Shown here: piece by piece, positions 32,667 through 41,421 of the stretch
Position numbering within the stretch: the first letter of the stretch is position 1
How the letters are laid out: each line of letters opens with the position of its first letter
Source: DATBLE01 sp963837265
Lineage (GTDB): Bacteria > Actinomycetota > Thermoleophilia > Gaiellales > Gaiellaceae
Length of the DNA stretch: 64,000 nucleotides
Assembly: GCA_963837265.1 (NCBI GenBank)
Contig: CAWIMQ010000001.1
Span: forward strand, 434,001 to 498,000
Direction: 5' to 3'
Translations under genes and position numbers: made by a program
Notes under the pieces: model-generated
Seen by the model: only the letters and a program-made list of their open reading frames with translations
What the model was told of the DNA's origin: nothing
Databases searched by the model: none

Positions 32667-32695
32667 CTGCGGTAGGGTCCTCGCCCGAGGGACTG

Positions 32696-33358
32696 ATGCG
32701 GATCCTGGTGATCGAGGACGAGACACGCATCCGTGCGTTTCTCGCCCGCGGGCTGGAGGCCGAGGGGTACGCCGTCGAGTGCGCGGCGGACGGAAACGAG
32801 GGCCTCGAGCAGGCCCTCGGCCGTCAGTGGGATCTCGTCGTCCTCGACCTCCTCCTCCCCGGGCTGCACGGCCTCGGCGTCCTCCGCGCGCTGCGTGCCG
32901 CCCGGCCCGACCTGCCGGTGCTCGTCCTCTCGGCACGCTCCGACCTCCCGACGAAGCTGAAGGGCTTCGAGCTGGGCGCGTCCGACTACGTCGCCAAGCC
33001 CTTCTCCCTCGACGAGCTGATTGCCCGCGTGCGCGTCCAGTTGCGGAGGATGCACCAGCCGGACGACGACGGGACCGTGCGGTGCGGCTCCCTCGTCCTC
33101 GACCTCGCCCGCCGGCAGGCCCACTACGGCGAAACGGTCTGCGACCTGCCCGACCGCGAGTTCCGGCTGCTCCACCATCTTCTTCGCCACGAGGGCGAGG
33201 TGATCAGCCGCGAGCGGCTGCTCGCCGACGTGTGGGGATACAGCTTCCAGCCCGGCTCGAACGTCGTCGACGTCTGCGTGCGCCGGCTGCGGAAGAAGCT
33301 CGGCCCCGATGCTCCGATCGAGACGGTGCGGAATGCGGGTTACCGCCTGGTGGCATAG
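32696..33358 (+). CDS. OmpR-family response regulator
   Basis: 220 residues. Receiver domain (about 1-115) with acidic pocket IEDE, phosphoacceptor Asp51 in VVLDLLLPG and Lys in VAKPFSLDEL, then a winged helix (about 125-218, LPDREFRLLHHLL, VWGYSFQPGSNVVDVCVRRLRKKLG, TVRNAGYRLV). ATG with GAGGGA upstream. It overlaps the histidine kinase gene by 26 bp. The direct repeats upstream suggest autoregulation and possibly control of the divergent oxidase operon. Confidence 0.93.
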   Translation: MRILVIEDETRIRAFLARGLEAEGYAVECAADGNEGLEQALGRQWDLVVLDLLLPGLHGLGVLRALRAARPDLPVLVLSARSDLPTKLKGFELGASDYVAKPFSLDELIARVRVQLRRMHQPDDDGTVRCGSLVLDLARRQAHYGETVCDLPDREFRLLHHLLRHEGEVISRERLLADVWGYSFQPGSNVVDVCVRRLRKKLGPDAPIETVRNAGYRLVA

Positions 33359-34424
33359 ATACTCGATCGAGGCCCTCTGGGCCTCGTTCGCCGTCGCGAA
33401 CGTCGCCGCGATGATCGCCTGGCCGAGCTGGGAGACGATCCCCTTCCACTTCGTGTGGATCAGCCTGACGATCGTCTACGGCTTCTGCGTCTGGGGCAGG
33501 CGCGGGACGGGCCTGGTGCTCGGCGCCGTGATCATCACCACCGGCGGCTCGATCCTCGCGGACGCCTTCGCGGGGACCCAGCTCTGGGGCGAGCTCTTCG
33601 AGGTGCCGCTCATGTCGACCATGTTCCTGGCCATGGTCTGGCACGCGCAGCGGCGAATCGCGGCGATCCGGCAGGCCGAGGCGCTGGCGGAGAGCCGGGC
33701 GACGCTGCTCGCCCGTCAGGAGCGCTTCCTCCACGACGTCTCGCACGAGCTGCGGACGCCCGTGACGATCGCGACCGGCCACCTCGAGCTCCTCCGTCGC
33801 CAGGCCGGCGAGTCCGCCGAGCTCTCGGTCGCGTTCGACGAGCTCGGACGGATCGAGCGGATCATCGACCGGCTGCTGCTGCTCGCGAAGGCCGACCGGC
33901 CGGACTTCCTGGTCACGAGCGAGCTCGACGTCGAGAGCTTCCTCGAGGACGTCCTCGTGCGCTGGTCGGGAGTGGCGCCGCGGGGCTGGCGGCTCGGTAC
34001 GACTCCGCCCGCCACCCTGCGGGCGGACGAGGAGGGGCTCCGCGAGGCGCTGGACGCGCTGCTCGAGAACGCGGTCGAGTACACCGAGCCGGGCGGGACG
34101 ATCGAGCTCCGGGCGAGGCGGGCCGGCGACGAGATCGTCGTCGAGGTCGCCGACGACGGCTCCGGCGTGCCCGAAGCGGCGCTGGAGCACATCTTCGACC
34201 GCTTCGCCCGTGCCGACGATGCCCGCTCGCGAACGACCGGCGGAGCGGGGCTCGGCCTCTCGATCGTCGCCGCGATCGCAAAGGCGCACGGCGGCGCGTG
34301 CTCGGTCGAGTCGCGGCCGGGACGGACCGTCTTCGCGCTCAGGCTGCCCGGCCTGCTGCCCTCCGCCGGGACGGCGCCTGCACCCGTGGGGCTCGAGGTC
34401 TCGGAGCTCCCGGCCGTCACCTAG
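33333..34424 (+). CDS. Membrane sensor histidine kinase, partner of the OmpR-type regulator
   Basis: 363 residues from ATG 33333; an in-frame upstream codon at 33309 is less likely. About three N-terminal membrane helices with very short loops (about 10-105), a coiled linker, then HisKA with HDVSHELRTP (His near 138) and an HATPase with N box (LLENAVEY), G1 (DDGSGVP) and GAGLGLSIV. The small loops suggest it senses membrane or cytoplasmic state, perhaps redox, rather than a bulky external ligand. Confidence 0.92.
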   Translation: MRVTAWWHRYSIEALWASFAVANVAAMIAWPSWETIPFHFVWISLTIVYGFCVWGRRGTGLVLGAVIITTGGSILADAFAGTQLWGELFEVPLMSTMFLAMVWHAQRRIAAIRQAEALAESRATLLARQERFLHDVSHELRTPVTIATGHLELLRRQAGESAELSVAFDELGRIERIIDRLLLLAKADRPDFLVTSELDVESFLEDVLVRWSGVAPRGWRLGTTPPATLRADEEGLREALDALLENAVEYTEPGGTIELRARRAGDEIVVEVADDGSGVPEAALEHIFDRFARADDARSRTTGGAGLGLSIVAAIAKAHGGACSVESRPGRTVFALRLPGLLPSAGTAPAPVGLEVSELPAVT

Positions 34425-34463
34425 GCCCGCGCGCGCCGCTCCCCGGCCTGGCACGATCCGGCG

Positions 34464-34970
34464 ATGACCGGGTCGAGGGACGAGCGGCTCGCGCAGGCAG
34501 TCGCCCTCCGCGAGGAGGGGCGGCTCGAGGAGGCGCGGCGGCTCCTGCTCGAGCTGCGCGCCGAGCTTCCTGGCGACGCCCAGGTGGCCGTGCAGACGGC
34601 CTGGGTCCACGACAGCCTCGGCCTGGAGGAAGAGGCGGCCGGGCACTACGAGGCGGCGATCGCCGGGGACCTCGACGACGACGAGCTGCGCGGGCTCTAC
34701 CTCGGCCTCGGCAGCACCTACCGCACGCTCGGCCGGGACGCCGACGCCGAGCGCGTCTTCAGCGAGGGTCTCGAGCGGTTCCCCGACTTCAGGCCGCTGC
34801 GGGTCTTCCAGGCGATGCTGCTGTACAACCGGGGCCGGCCCCGCGACGCGGTCGAGTCGCTGATCCAGGTCCTGCTCGAGTCGACCACGGACCCGGCGAT
34901 CCTGCGCTACCGGCGGTCGCTCTCGGCCTACGCCGAGGACCTCGACCGCAGCTGGCTCGCGGAGACGTGA
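34464..34970 (+). CDS. Tetratricopeptide-repeat protein
   Basis: 168 residues, soluble, with at least three TPR-like helix pairs: LREEGRLEEARRLLLELR, SLGLEEEAAGHYEAAI and TLGRDADAERVFSEGLERFP. Such repeats mediate protein contacts. It lies 39 bp after the histidine kinase and 43 bp before the ABC exporter operon, which has its own promoter. Confidence 0.8.
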   Translation: MTGSRDERLAQAVALREEGRLEEARRLLLELRAELPGDAQVAVQTAWVHDSLGLEEEAAGHYEAAIAGDLDDDELRGLYLGLGSTYRTLGRDADAERVFSEGLERFPDFRPLRVFQAMLLYNRGRPRDAVESLIQVLLESTTDPAILRYRRSLSAYAEDLDRSWLAET

Positions 34971-35000
34971 CGGCGCGCGGGCGCCCCTTCCGGGCGGGCC

Positions 35001-35006
35001 TAGAAT
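35001..35006 (+). promoter_or_regulatory. -10 element of a leaderless promoter for the ABC exporter operon
   Basis: TAGAAT ends 7 bp before GTG 35014, with no SD between. Confidence 0.55.
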
Positions 35007-35013
35007 CGTCAGA

Positions 35014-35928
35014 GTGGAGGTTCTGCTCCGGGCTCGCGGCCTGACCAAGCGCTACGGCAAGGTCGTCGCGCTGGACCGGGCCGACTTCGAGATCCAGGAG
35101 GCGGTCACGGGGCTCCTCGGCCCCAACGGCGCGGGCAAGAGCACGGCGATCAGGCTCTTCCTGGGCCTGATCGAGCCGACCGAGGGGACCGCCGAGGTGC
35201 TCGGCGAGACGGCGGCGAGGAACGTCCAGGTGCGGGCCCGGCTCGGCTACATGCCCGAGCACGACTGCCTGCCCCAGAACGTCTCGGCCGCCGAGTTCCT
35301 CAGCCACATGGCCGAGGTGAGCGGCCTCCCGCGCGGCCACGCCCGCTCCCGCGCGGCGGACACGTTGCGACACGTCGGGCTGTTCGAGGAGCGCTACCGT
35401 CCGATCGGCGGCTACTCGACCGGCATGCGACAGCGCGTGAAGCTGGCGCAGGCGCTCGTCCACGACCCGGTGCTCGTCTTCCTCGACGAGCCCGTCTCGG
35501 GGCTCGACCCGGCCGGGCGCGACGAGATGCTCGACCTGGTCCGCAAGACCAACCGGGAGTTCGGGATCAGCCTGCTGCTCTCGTCGCACATCATGGGCGA
35601 CGTCGAGCGCACGTGCGACCGCATCCTCGTGCTCGAGCAGGGACAGGTCGTCCACCAGGGAGAGGTCTCGGCGTTCACGCAGGAGACGGAGACGCTCTAC
35701 GTCGAGGTGACCGGCCGGCAGGACGAGTTCCTGGCGGCCCTGAGCGCCCGCCGGGTCGAGTCGCGGCTCGAGGGCACGACGGTCGTCGTCCCGGACGTCG
35801 TCGACGAGCGCTACGACGTGATCCGCGACGCCCTCGTCGCCTCGGGGGCGCCGCTGCGGCGGATGGCCCCCCACCGCAGGACGCTCGTCGAGCTGTTCAG
35901 GGCGAACGGAACGGAGCCCGGGCGGTGA
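35014..35928 (+). CDS. ABC transporter ATP-binding protein (exporter type)
   Basis: 304 residues. Walker A GPNGAGKS (about 37-44), signature-like YSTGMRQRVKLAQAL (about 134-148), Walker B VLVFLDEP and switch His in LLSSHI, then a roughly 80-residue C-terminal domain as in DrrA/NatA-type exporters. First of four genes overlapping by 4 bp each. GTG start with a leaderless-type promoter. Confidence 0.92.
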   Translation: MEVLLRARGLTKRYGKVVALDRADFEIQEAVTGLLGPNGAGKSTAIRLFLGLIEPTEGTAEVLGETAARNVQVRARLGYMPEHDCLPQNVSAAEFLSHMAEVSGLPRGHARSRAADTLRHVGLFEERYRPIGGYSTGMRQRVKLAQALVHDPVLVFLDEPVSGLDPAGRDEMLDLVRKTNREFGISLLLSSHIMGDVERTCDRILVLEQGQVVHQGEVSAFTQETETLYVEVTGRQDEFLAALSARRVESRLEGTTVVVPDVVDERYDVIRDALVASGAPLRRMAPHRRTLVELFRANGTEPGR

Positions 35929-36830
35929 GCGGGGCAGACGCCGCCGGCCGCGTCTTCGACCTCGGCTTCAGGCGCTACGAGGGCCCGAGAGAGGGCCGGT
36001 CGCGGGCGATGCTCGCCGTCTACCGGGACGGGCTGAGGGCGGCGATGGGCCTCGGCCGCGGCGGCCGCGCCAAGATCGTCCCGTGGCTCTTCATCGGCGC
36101 CTCGCTGATCCCGGCGATCGTGCTGGCGCTCGTCGCCGGGGCCGTCGACCGGCTGGCCTTCGACTTCGACGCCGCCGCCGACCTGCCCTCGTACGGGGAC
36201 TACTACGCGATCGCGTCGATCGTCCTGCTGGTGTTCGCAGCGGCCGTCGGCCCGGAGCTCTTCTGCCCCGACCGGCGGAACGGGACGATCAGCCTCTACC
36301 TCGTGCGCCCCCTTCGGGCGACCGACTACGCCGTCTCGCGCTGGGCGGCGCTCGTCACCGTGATGACGGCGGTCGCGTGGCTACCGCAGGTGATCCTGAT
36401 GACGGGGCTCGTCCTCGGCGCGAACGACCCGGCCGGGTACCTCGGCGACAACTGGCTCGACGCCCCGCGCTTCCTCCTCGCCGGAGCGGCGCTCGCGGTC
36501 TACGTCGCGACGCTGGCGACCCTCGTCGCCTCCTTCACGACCAGGCGCGCCTACGCGGCCGCCTTTCTCGTCGGGCTGTTCGTCGTCTCCACGGCGGTGA
36601 TCGGGAGCGTGACCGACGTGCTCGACCTGCGCACGGCCCGCTGGCTCGCGCTGCTCAGCATGCGCGACATCCCGCTGTTCCTGAACGACCTGATCTTCGG
36701 CGGCTCGCCGTCGGCCGGCGCGGACGCCGCCGAGCACCTGCCGGCGGCGGTCCAGGTCGGCTGGTACCTGCTCGTCGTCTGCCTCGCCGGGCTCGTCACC
36801 CGGAGGCGCTACCGGCGGCTCGCCGCATGA
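35925..36830 (+). CDS. ABC-2-type permease
   Basis: 301 residues with about six membrane helices (VPWLFIGASLIPAIVLALVAG, ASIVLLVFAAAVGPELF, AALVTVMTAVAWLPQVILM and others). The segment FCPDRRNGTISLYLVRP is the cytoplasmic coupling feature of ABC-2 permeases. GTG start overlaps the preceding ATPase stop (GTGA). Substrate unknown. Confidence 0.85.
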   Translation: MSGADAAGRVFDLGFRRYEGPREGRSRAMLAVYRDGLRAAMGLGRGGRAKIVPWLFIGASLIPAIVLALVAGAVDRLAFDFDAAADLPSYGDYYAIASIVLLVFAAAVGPELFCPDRRNGTISLYLVRPLRATDYAVSRWAALVTVMTAVAWLPQVILMTGLVLGANDPAGYLGDNWLDAPRFLLAGAALAVYVATLATLVASFTTRRAYAAAFLVGLFVVSTAVIGSVTDVLDLRTARWLALLSMRDIPLFLNDLIFGGSPSAGADAAEHLPAAVQVGWYLLVVCLAGLVTRRRYRRLAA

Positions 36831-37819
36831 CCACGCAGCTCGAGGGCACCGTGCGCGACCCCGCGGAGGAGCCGGTGCCGGCCGCCTCGCCGGACGGCGC
36901 CGGCCCGCCCGTGATCGTGGTCGACTCGGTCTCCAAGTGGTTCGGGAGCGTCGTCGCGGTCAACGACGTCTCCTTCGAGATCCACCCCGGCATCACCGGC
37001 CTGCTCGGCCCGAACGGCGCCGGGAAGACGACGCTGCTGCGGCTCATCAGCGGGCTCGCCAAGCCGTCGCAGGGTCGCGTGCGCGTGTTCGGGGAGGACC
37101 CGCGGCTGAATCTGGAGCTCTACCGCCGGATCGGCGTGATGTCGGAGCACGAGTCGACCTACGAGATGCTCGCGGGGCGGCAGCTCGTCGCGCTCGCAGC
37201 GCGGTTGAGAGGTGTCGCGGGCGTCGCCGAGGCGACGCGCAGGGCGGTCGCGCTGGTCGACCTCGCCGATGCCGCCGACCGGCCGATCCGCACCTACTCG
37301 CGCGGGATGAAGCAGCGGATCAAGCTCGCGGCCACGCTCGTCCACGACCCCGAGCTGCTGATCCTCGACGAGCCGCTGAGCGGCGCCGACCCGCGCCAGC
37401 GGGTCGAGTTCCAGGAGCTCCTCCGCCGGCTCGCCCGGGAGGGGCGGACGATCCTCATCTCCTCGCACATCCTGGAGGAGGTGGAGGCGCTCGGCGGCAC
37501 CGTCCTGCTCGTGGTGAACGGCAAGCTCGCCGCGGAAGGCGACTACCACGCGATTCGAGCGGCCCTCGACGAGCGTCCCTACCACGTCCGGGTCGCCTGC
37601 AGCGCGCCGAGAGAGCTGGCCGCCGCCCTCGTCCGGCTCGACGCGGTCGACTCGGTCGAGATCGGGCCCGACGGCGAGGTCGTGCTGCTCAGCCGCAACG
37701 TCGGCGCGGTCCAGCGGTCGCTGCCGCTGCTCGCCGCCGACCTCTCGATCAGGCTCCTCCGGGTGGAGCCGCTCGACGACTCGCTGGAGAGCGTCTTCGA
37801 GTACGTGGTGGAGCGGTGA
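36827..37819 (+). CDS. Second ABC transporter ATP-binding protein
   Basis: 330 residues. Walker A GPNGAGKTT (about 65), YSRGMKQRIKLAATL, LLILDEPLSG and ISSHILEEVEAL are all present, with a C-terminal extension of about 100 residues. ATG overlaps the permease stop (ATGA). The N-terminal 30 residues are proline/alanine-rich and not part of the fold. With two ATPases and two permeases the operon probably encodes a heteromeric exporter. Confidence 0.92.
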   Translation: MTTQLEGTVRDPAEEPVPAASPDGAGPPVIVVDSVSKWFGSVVAVNDVSFEIHPGITGLLGPNGAGKTTLLRLISGLAKPSQGRVRVFGEDPRLNLELYRRIGVMSEHESTYEMLAGRQLVALAARLRGVAGVAEATRRAVALVDLADAADRPIRTYSRGMKQRIKLAATLVHDPELLILDEPLSGADPRQRVEFQELLRRLAREGRTILISSHILEEVEALGGTVLLVVNGKLAAEGDYHAIRAALDERPYHVRVACSAPRELAAALVRLDAVDSVEIGPDGEVVLLSRNVGAVQRSLPLLAADLSIRLLRVEPLDDSLESVFEYVVER

Positions 37820-38550
37820 CGCAGATCTACCTCCTCTCGCTGCGCCAGCTCACCGGCAGGTGGCGGCTACTGATCCTGCTCGTGCTCTGCGCCGTGCCGC
37901 TCGTGCTCGCCGCTGTCGCGGGCACGTCCGCCGACCGGCCCTCGCCCGACGAGCTGGACGACACCCTGCTGAACGGGCTGCTCGCGTCCGCGATCCTCCC
38001 GATCGTCGTCCTGGCCGTCGCGCCCGGTGCGCTCGGGAACGAGCTCGGCGACAAGACGCTCGCCAACCTGACGCTGACGCCGGTCGCGCGCTGGCGGATC
38101 GTCGTCTCGAAGCTCGCGGCGACGGTGACGGTCTGCGTGCCCCTGCTCGCCGCCGGCACCGTGGGCGGGGTGCTGCTCGGCTTCGGGCTCCTCGGGTTCG
38201 ACGGCGCGGGCAGGGCGGCGGCGGCGGCGGCGATCTCGATGACCGTCGGGATCGCGCTCTACTCCGCCGTCTTCCTGTGGGCGGGGCTCGTCATCCCGCA
38301 TCCCCTCGCGCTGGGGCTCATGTACGTCTTCGTCTGGGAGGGGCTGTTCGCCACGTTCGTGAACGGGATCAAGTACCTGAGCATCCGGCAGTACACGCTC
38401 GGCGTGCTCAAGGTGCTCGACCACTCTCGCTTCGCGGGGCCCGGCCACCATCTCGTCGGCGGCCCGGCGGCGATCGTCGGATCGGCCGTCGTCTTCGTCG
38501 GCTTCGTGCTCCTCGTCGTCCGCCGCCTGCAGCGCATGGACGTTCCCTGA
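37816..38550 (+). CDS. Second ABC-2-type permease
   Basis: 244 residues, about six membrane helices; GNELGDKTLANLTLTPVARW is the ABC-2 coupling segment. GTG start overlaps the ATPase stop (GTGA). An internal 270-bp part (38106-38375) is duplicated almost exactly at 44580-44849. Confidence 0.85.
   Translation: MTQIYLLSLRQLTGRWRLLILLVLCAVPLVLAAVAGTSADRPSPDELDDTLLNGLLASAILPIVVLAVAPGALGNELGDKTLANLTLTPVARWRIVVSKLAATVTVCVPLLAAGTVGGVLLGFGLLGFDGAGRAAAAAAISMTVGIALYSAVFLWAGLVIPHPLALGLMYVFVWEGLFATFVNGIKYLSIRQYTLGVLKVLDHSRFAGPGHHLVGGPAAIVGSAVVFVGFVLLVVRRLQRMDVP
38106..38375 (+). repeat. Source copy of a 270-bp segmental duplication
   Basis: Lies inside the second ABC permease gene. The copy at 44580-44849, same orientation and 6474 bp downstream, differs at only three positions by eye (V to A, R to K, W to R when translated). 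Confidence 0.9.
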
Positions 38551-38559
38551 CGCGGCAAG

Positions 38560-38675
38560 CAAGGAAGTACGTCGCCCTCGCAGATCTGCTCGGCTGCAGG
38601 CTCGTCACGCTCGATGCGCGCCCGCAACGATCGACCGCCCGCCTCGGCTTCGTCGTCTCTCCCCTCGAGATCTAG
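38560..38675 (+). pseudogene. C-terminal remnant of a PIN-domain (VapC) toxin gene
   Basis: The frame reads ARKYVALADLLGCRLVTLD, then ARPQRS and a short tail ending at TAG 38673-38675. This is the typical PIN C-terminus (strand after LxxxL, then LVTLDAR). The N-terminal two thirds are missing; the sequence directly before it is the ABC permease end. A decayed toxin gene truncated by rearrangement. Confidence 0.6.
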
Positions 38676-38896
38676 CGCGGGGCAGTCTCTTTCGTGCGGG
38701 TCGGCGGCGCAGGGGTTTGCCGCGCCCGCTCCCACGCGGCTTCCGATCGGCCTGCCACCCTCCCCGCGTGACGGGCGACACGTCGCTACTGATCAAGCTG
38801 CTCGACCGTCAGGCACGGTTCCTTCTCGCCCTCGTCAACCGAGCTAACGGCGGGCGCACGAACCTGTGGGCTGCTCAGGCGAGAGGACGCTCGGAT
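38676..38896. other. Intergenic region, no gene recognised
   Basis: About 220 bp between the PIN remnant and the DUF4160 gene. No confident coding signal or regulatory repeat was found. Confidence 0.4.
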
Positions 38897-39202
38897 ATGC
38901 GAGTTGAGACGCTGCGTAAGGTCTCCAGGGTGCCAAAGATCGCCAACGTCGCCGGATTGGTCGTGATGGTCTACTTCAACGATCATCCGCCGCCCCACAT
39001 CCACGTTCGCGCTGGCCGCCCAGGCGATCCCGGCCTCGAGGAAGCGCGCTTCTCGATCGAGAGCGGTGAGCTGATCGACGGGAGGGTGCCGGCAGGGAAG
39101 GTGCGACACGTGGCGGATTGGTGCCGGCGCAACCGGCAGGCGCTCCGCTCCGATTGGGAGCGCGCTCAGGCTGGCGAGCATCCGGTCGAACGCTACGATT
39201 GA
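38897..39202 (+). CDS. DUF4160 protein (possible toxin of a TA-like pair)
   Basis: 101 residues. The DUF4160 signature VMVYFNDHPPPHIHVRAG is clear, and the end fits the family (RHVADWCRRNRQAL). ATG 38897 has GAGAGGA about 10 bp upstream; GTG 38930 would give the shorter family-typical start (PKIANVAG). DUF4160 genes are often next to DUF2442 genes, and the pair has been discussed as a toxin-antitoxin-like module; function is not established. Confidence 0.75.
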   Translation: MRVETLRKVSRVPKIANVAGLVVMVYFNDHPPPHIHVRAGRPGDPGLEEARFSIESGELIDGRVPAGKVRHVADWCRRNRQALRSDWERAQAGEHPVERYD

Positions 39203-39207
39203 GGGTA

Positions 39208-39504
39208 ATGGAGCCTGCTGTCGCCCCGAAGATGATCGCCGCGACTGCGCGGCCCGACCACGTGGTCCGTGTCATGTTCGCCGACGGCGAGGTCCGTGAC
39301 GTCGACATCACACCGCTGCTCGCGACGCCCGTGTTCGCACCGCTGCGCGACCCGGCCAAGTTCGAGCTGGTGCACGTGGACGAGGAACTCGGAACGGTTG
39401 CTTGGCCCGACGGCGCCGATCTCGACCCGGACGTGATCTACGCGGCGCTCGACCTTGGGCCCGATAAGGCGAAGGTCAAGGTGCTCACCCCGAGCATCGC
39501 TTAA
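39208..39504 (+). CDS. DUF2442 protein, partner of DUF4160
   Basis: 98 residues. The DUF2442 pattern is visible: VVRVMFADGEVRDVDITPLL, FELVHVDEELGTVAWPDGADL and DPDVIY. ATG has GAGGG just upstream and starts 5 bp after the DUF4160 stop, so they form one transcript. Small beta-rich protein, cytoplasmic. Confidence 0.8.
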   Translation: MEPAVAPKMIAATARPDHVVRVMFADGEVRDVDITPLLATPVFAPLRDPAKFELVHVDEELGTVAWPDGADLDPDVIYAALDLGPDKAKVKVLTPSIA

Positions 39505-39540
39505 CGTTCCGGCTCGCCTGGCAATGGCGCGGGTTACGAA

Positions 39541-40494
39541 TCAACCGCGCAGGCGCACGACGTTCGACTTGAGCGCGAACGTGCCGTAGTTCGACTGGGC
39601 GACGCAGGTCGGCGCTGCCGCGCGGTCACACGGTAAGCCGGTCGCAGGCGGCACAGCTTCCACCGTCGCCCACACGCGAAGACGGCCCTTCGGGGCACTT
39701 ATGCGCACGGTGAAGCTGCCTTTTGCGTTCGTATGGGCGAGGGCGAAGCCCTGCTGGCCGGAATTACGCTTGGACCAAACGGCTACGCGGACTCCCTGAC
39801 GTCCATGTCCACCGCTTCTCACCACTCCGGTCACAATCGCCTTACCACGATCGACGCGACGTACCCGCGATACTCGAAGCGTTGTCGGAAGCGTTGCGAT
39901 GGACCGATAGTCGCCATCGTCGATCTGAGCCCGCCACACATAGGCTCCCGCGCGGCGCGGATTCACAAAGATCTTCGTTGCGAGGTCGAATCCCGTCAAT
40001 CTCATACCGCCGCCCGCATCGCCGCAGACGGTAAGCCTGAATGCGTAACCGGCGTCATCGCCGCCGTCGTCGACATAGACGGGTATCTGGACGTCGCGGC
40101 CATCGAGCGGGGCGTTCATCGTCCAGACCGCCTCGTGCCGTCCGGGCGAACAGGTGTCCGCGAGATGTGACGCTGGGTCGGCGACCAGAACGCTTCCGAT
40201 TCCCGGCCCGCCGCCCTCGACGGCCTCTCCCGAGGCGAGCGCCGCCCGCAGGCTTACGTGGCTCATCGCGATTCCGGGTGTCTGACGCCCCATGTCCGGT
40301 GCCGTGTAGCCGAGAGGCACAGAGAATGTCGCCCGATTCCACGGGCTATCACTCGTCAGATGAAGAACCAGCGTCGTCGCTGTGCCTAGCGTCGCCGCGC
40401 TGCTGATCGCGAAAGCGCGCGTACCACCGACGCTTCGAGCTGATGGAGCGGCTATCAGTGCGGCGATTGCGGCCACTGCGGCTACTCCGCGCAT
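39541..40494 (-). CDS. Secreted protein of unknown function
   Basis: 317 residues. Signal peptide (about 1-22, GVAAVAAIAALIAAPSARS). The mature part is beta-rich, with paired cysteines (ADTCSPG, LTVCGD, GLPCDR, PTCVAQ) that could form disulfides. The region around 200-275 (IVTGVVRSGGHGRQGVRVAVW ... KGSFTVRI) resembles a carboxypeptidase-regulatory or Ig-like repeat. No enzymatic motif. Confidence 0.7.
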   Translation of the reverse strand: MRGVAAVAAIAALIAAPSARSVGGTRAFAISSAATLGTATTLVLHLTSDSPWNRATFSVPLGYTAPDMGRQTPGIAMSHVSLRAALASGEAVEGGGPGIGSVLVADPASHLADTCSPGRHEAVWTMNAPLDGRDVQIPVYVDDGGDDAGYAFRLTVCGDAGGGMRLTGFDLATKIFVNPRRAGAYVWRAQIDDGDYRSIATLPTTLRVSRVRRVDRGKAIVTGVVRSGGHGRQGVRVAVWSKRNSGQQGFALAHTNAKGSFTVRISAPKGRLRVWATVEAVPPATGLPCDRAAAPTCVAQSNYGTFALKSNVVRLRG

Positions 40495-40768
40495 AATCCA
40501 GAGTATGGCAGCGGCGTGACTAGCGTGAACAGTAGGAGGAAAGTGGTATCTCGCTCGCTCAAGAAGCCGTGGAGAAAGGGCAGATGCTTCGCAGACCGCA
40601 GGCGGTGGCGTCCGCGATGTCTGCCGTTGCGCTGTCGTCGATGAAACCCCAGGCCTGCCAGCTTTGCGCGCGTGCGCTCAGGGTGCACTCGTGAACGCTC
40701 GAGCAGGCGATGGTGGGCGAACGGCGAAACGCGAAACGTCTTCCGCCGCCTCTCGCGGACGGCCATGA
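40495..40768. other. Intergenic region, no gene recognised
   Basis: About 270 bp between the secreted protein and the YCII-like gene. A minus-strand open frame covers it but shows no family features; nothing called. Confidence 0.4.
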
Positions 40769-41109
40769 TCAGGGCGTAGAGCCGGGCACGAACTCGCGAA
40801 CCTCCTGCGCACAGCGGCAGGCGACGGCGATCCTGCCAGCCCACTCCAGCGCCTCCTCGCGTGAGGGAACGTCGACAACCGAGAATCCGCCGATGTACGC
40901 CTTGCTCTCAGGGTATGGGCCGTCGGTGACCGTCCCGTCGGTGGCCACCACGCTCACCTCTTCGTGGGAATGCAGCCCGCCGCCGAACACCCAAACGCCG
41001 GCGTCCTTTGCCTCTTGCACCACCGCGTGCGCTGCCTCGGCCACGTCGGGGAGATCCTCCTCGGGAAACGTCATTGCCCGTCATCGAACGAGATCAGATA
41101 CCGCGTCAT
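40769..41109 (-). pseudogene. YCII-related (DGPF-domain) gene with an N-terminal frameshift
   Basis: The 101 codons from 41074 read EEDLPDVAEAAHAVVQEAKD, GGGLHSHEEV, DGPYPESKAYIGGFSVVD and CRCAQEVREF, the YCII family. Its normal first strand is missing from this frame but is found just upstream in another: ATG 41109 gives TRYLISFDDG. Restoring one G in the GGG run near 41086 would join both parts. Either a real inactivation or a sequencing error. These proteins are often encoded near ECF sigma factors; none is here. Confidence 0.65.
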
Positions 41110-41421
41110 CTCATGACTCCTTTATCGGCCGCCTGCTCCGGCCGCATCTCACCCTGCTACGGACTCACGCGCAATGGAGACCGACAAACCACCGAGAACT
41201 CATCGGTCGCGCCAGATCCAGCCTCACTTCTTCGGGCGTCATCGCGGCACACTGGCGCAGCCGAGACCTACAGGCGCTCAGCCTCGCCCAGATGCCTCGT
41301 TGGGAAGGCTTTTCCGATGTTCCGAGCGCCCAGAACTGCGATCCCGTTTGAGCTTTCCTTCCGCATCAAGGTCGAGAACGATCTTGCCCGCCGTTCCTCC
41401 GCCTTGACGAGACGCTCGATT
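41110..41421. other. Intergenic region, no gene recognised
   Basis: About 310 bp. Open frames on the plus strand show no recognisable protein features. Nothing called. Confidence 0.4.

Noticed and set aside
38106..38550. Possibility that the duplicated permease segments are IS-borne repeats
   Set aside because: The repeat has no terminal inverted repeats or target duplications and lies fully inside a coding sequence, so it is a segmental duplication rather than a mobile element.
40482..40844. Minus-strand 120-codon open frame between the secreted protein and the YCII-like gene
   Set aside because: Overlaps the YCII-like gene in another frame and has no recognisable features or SD.
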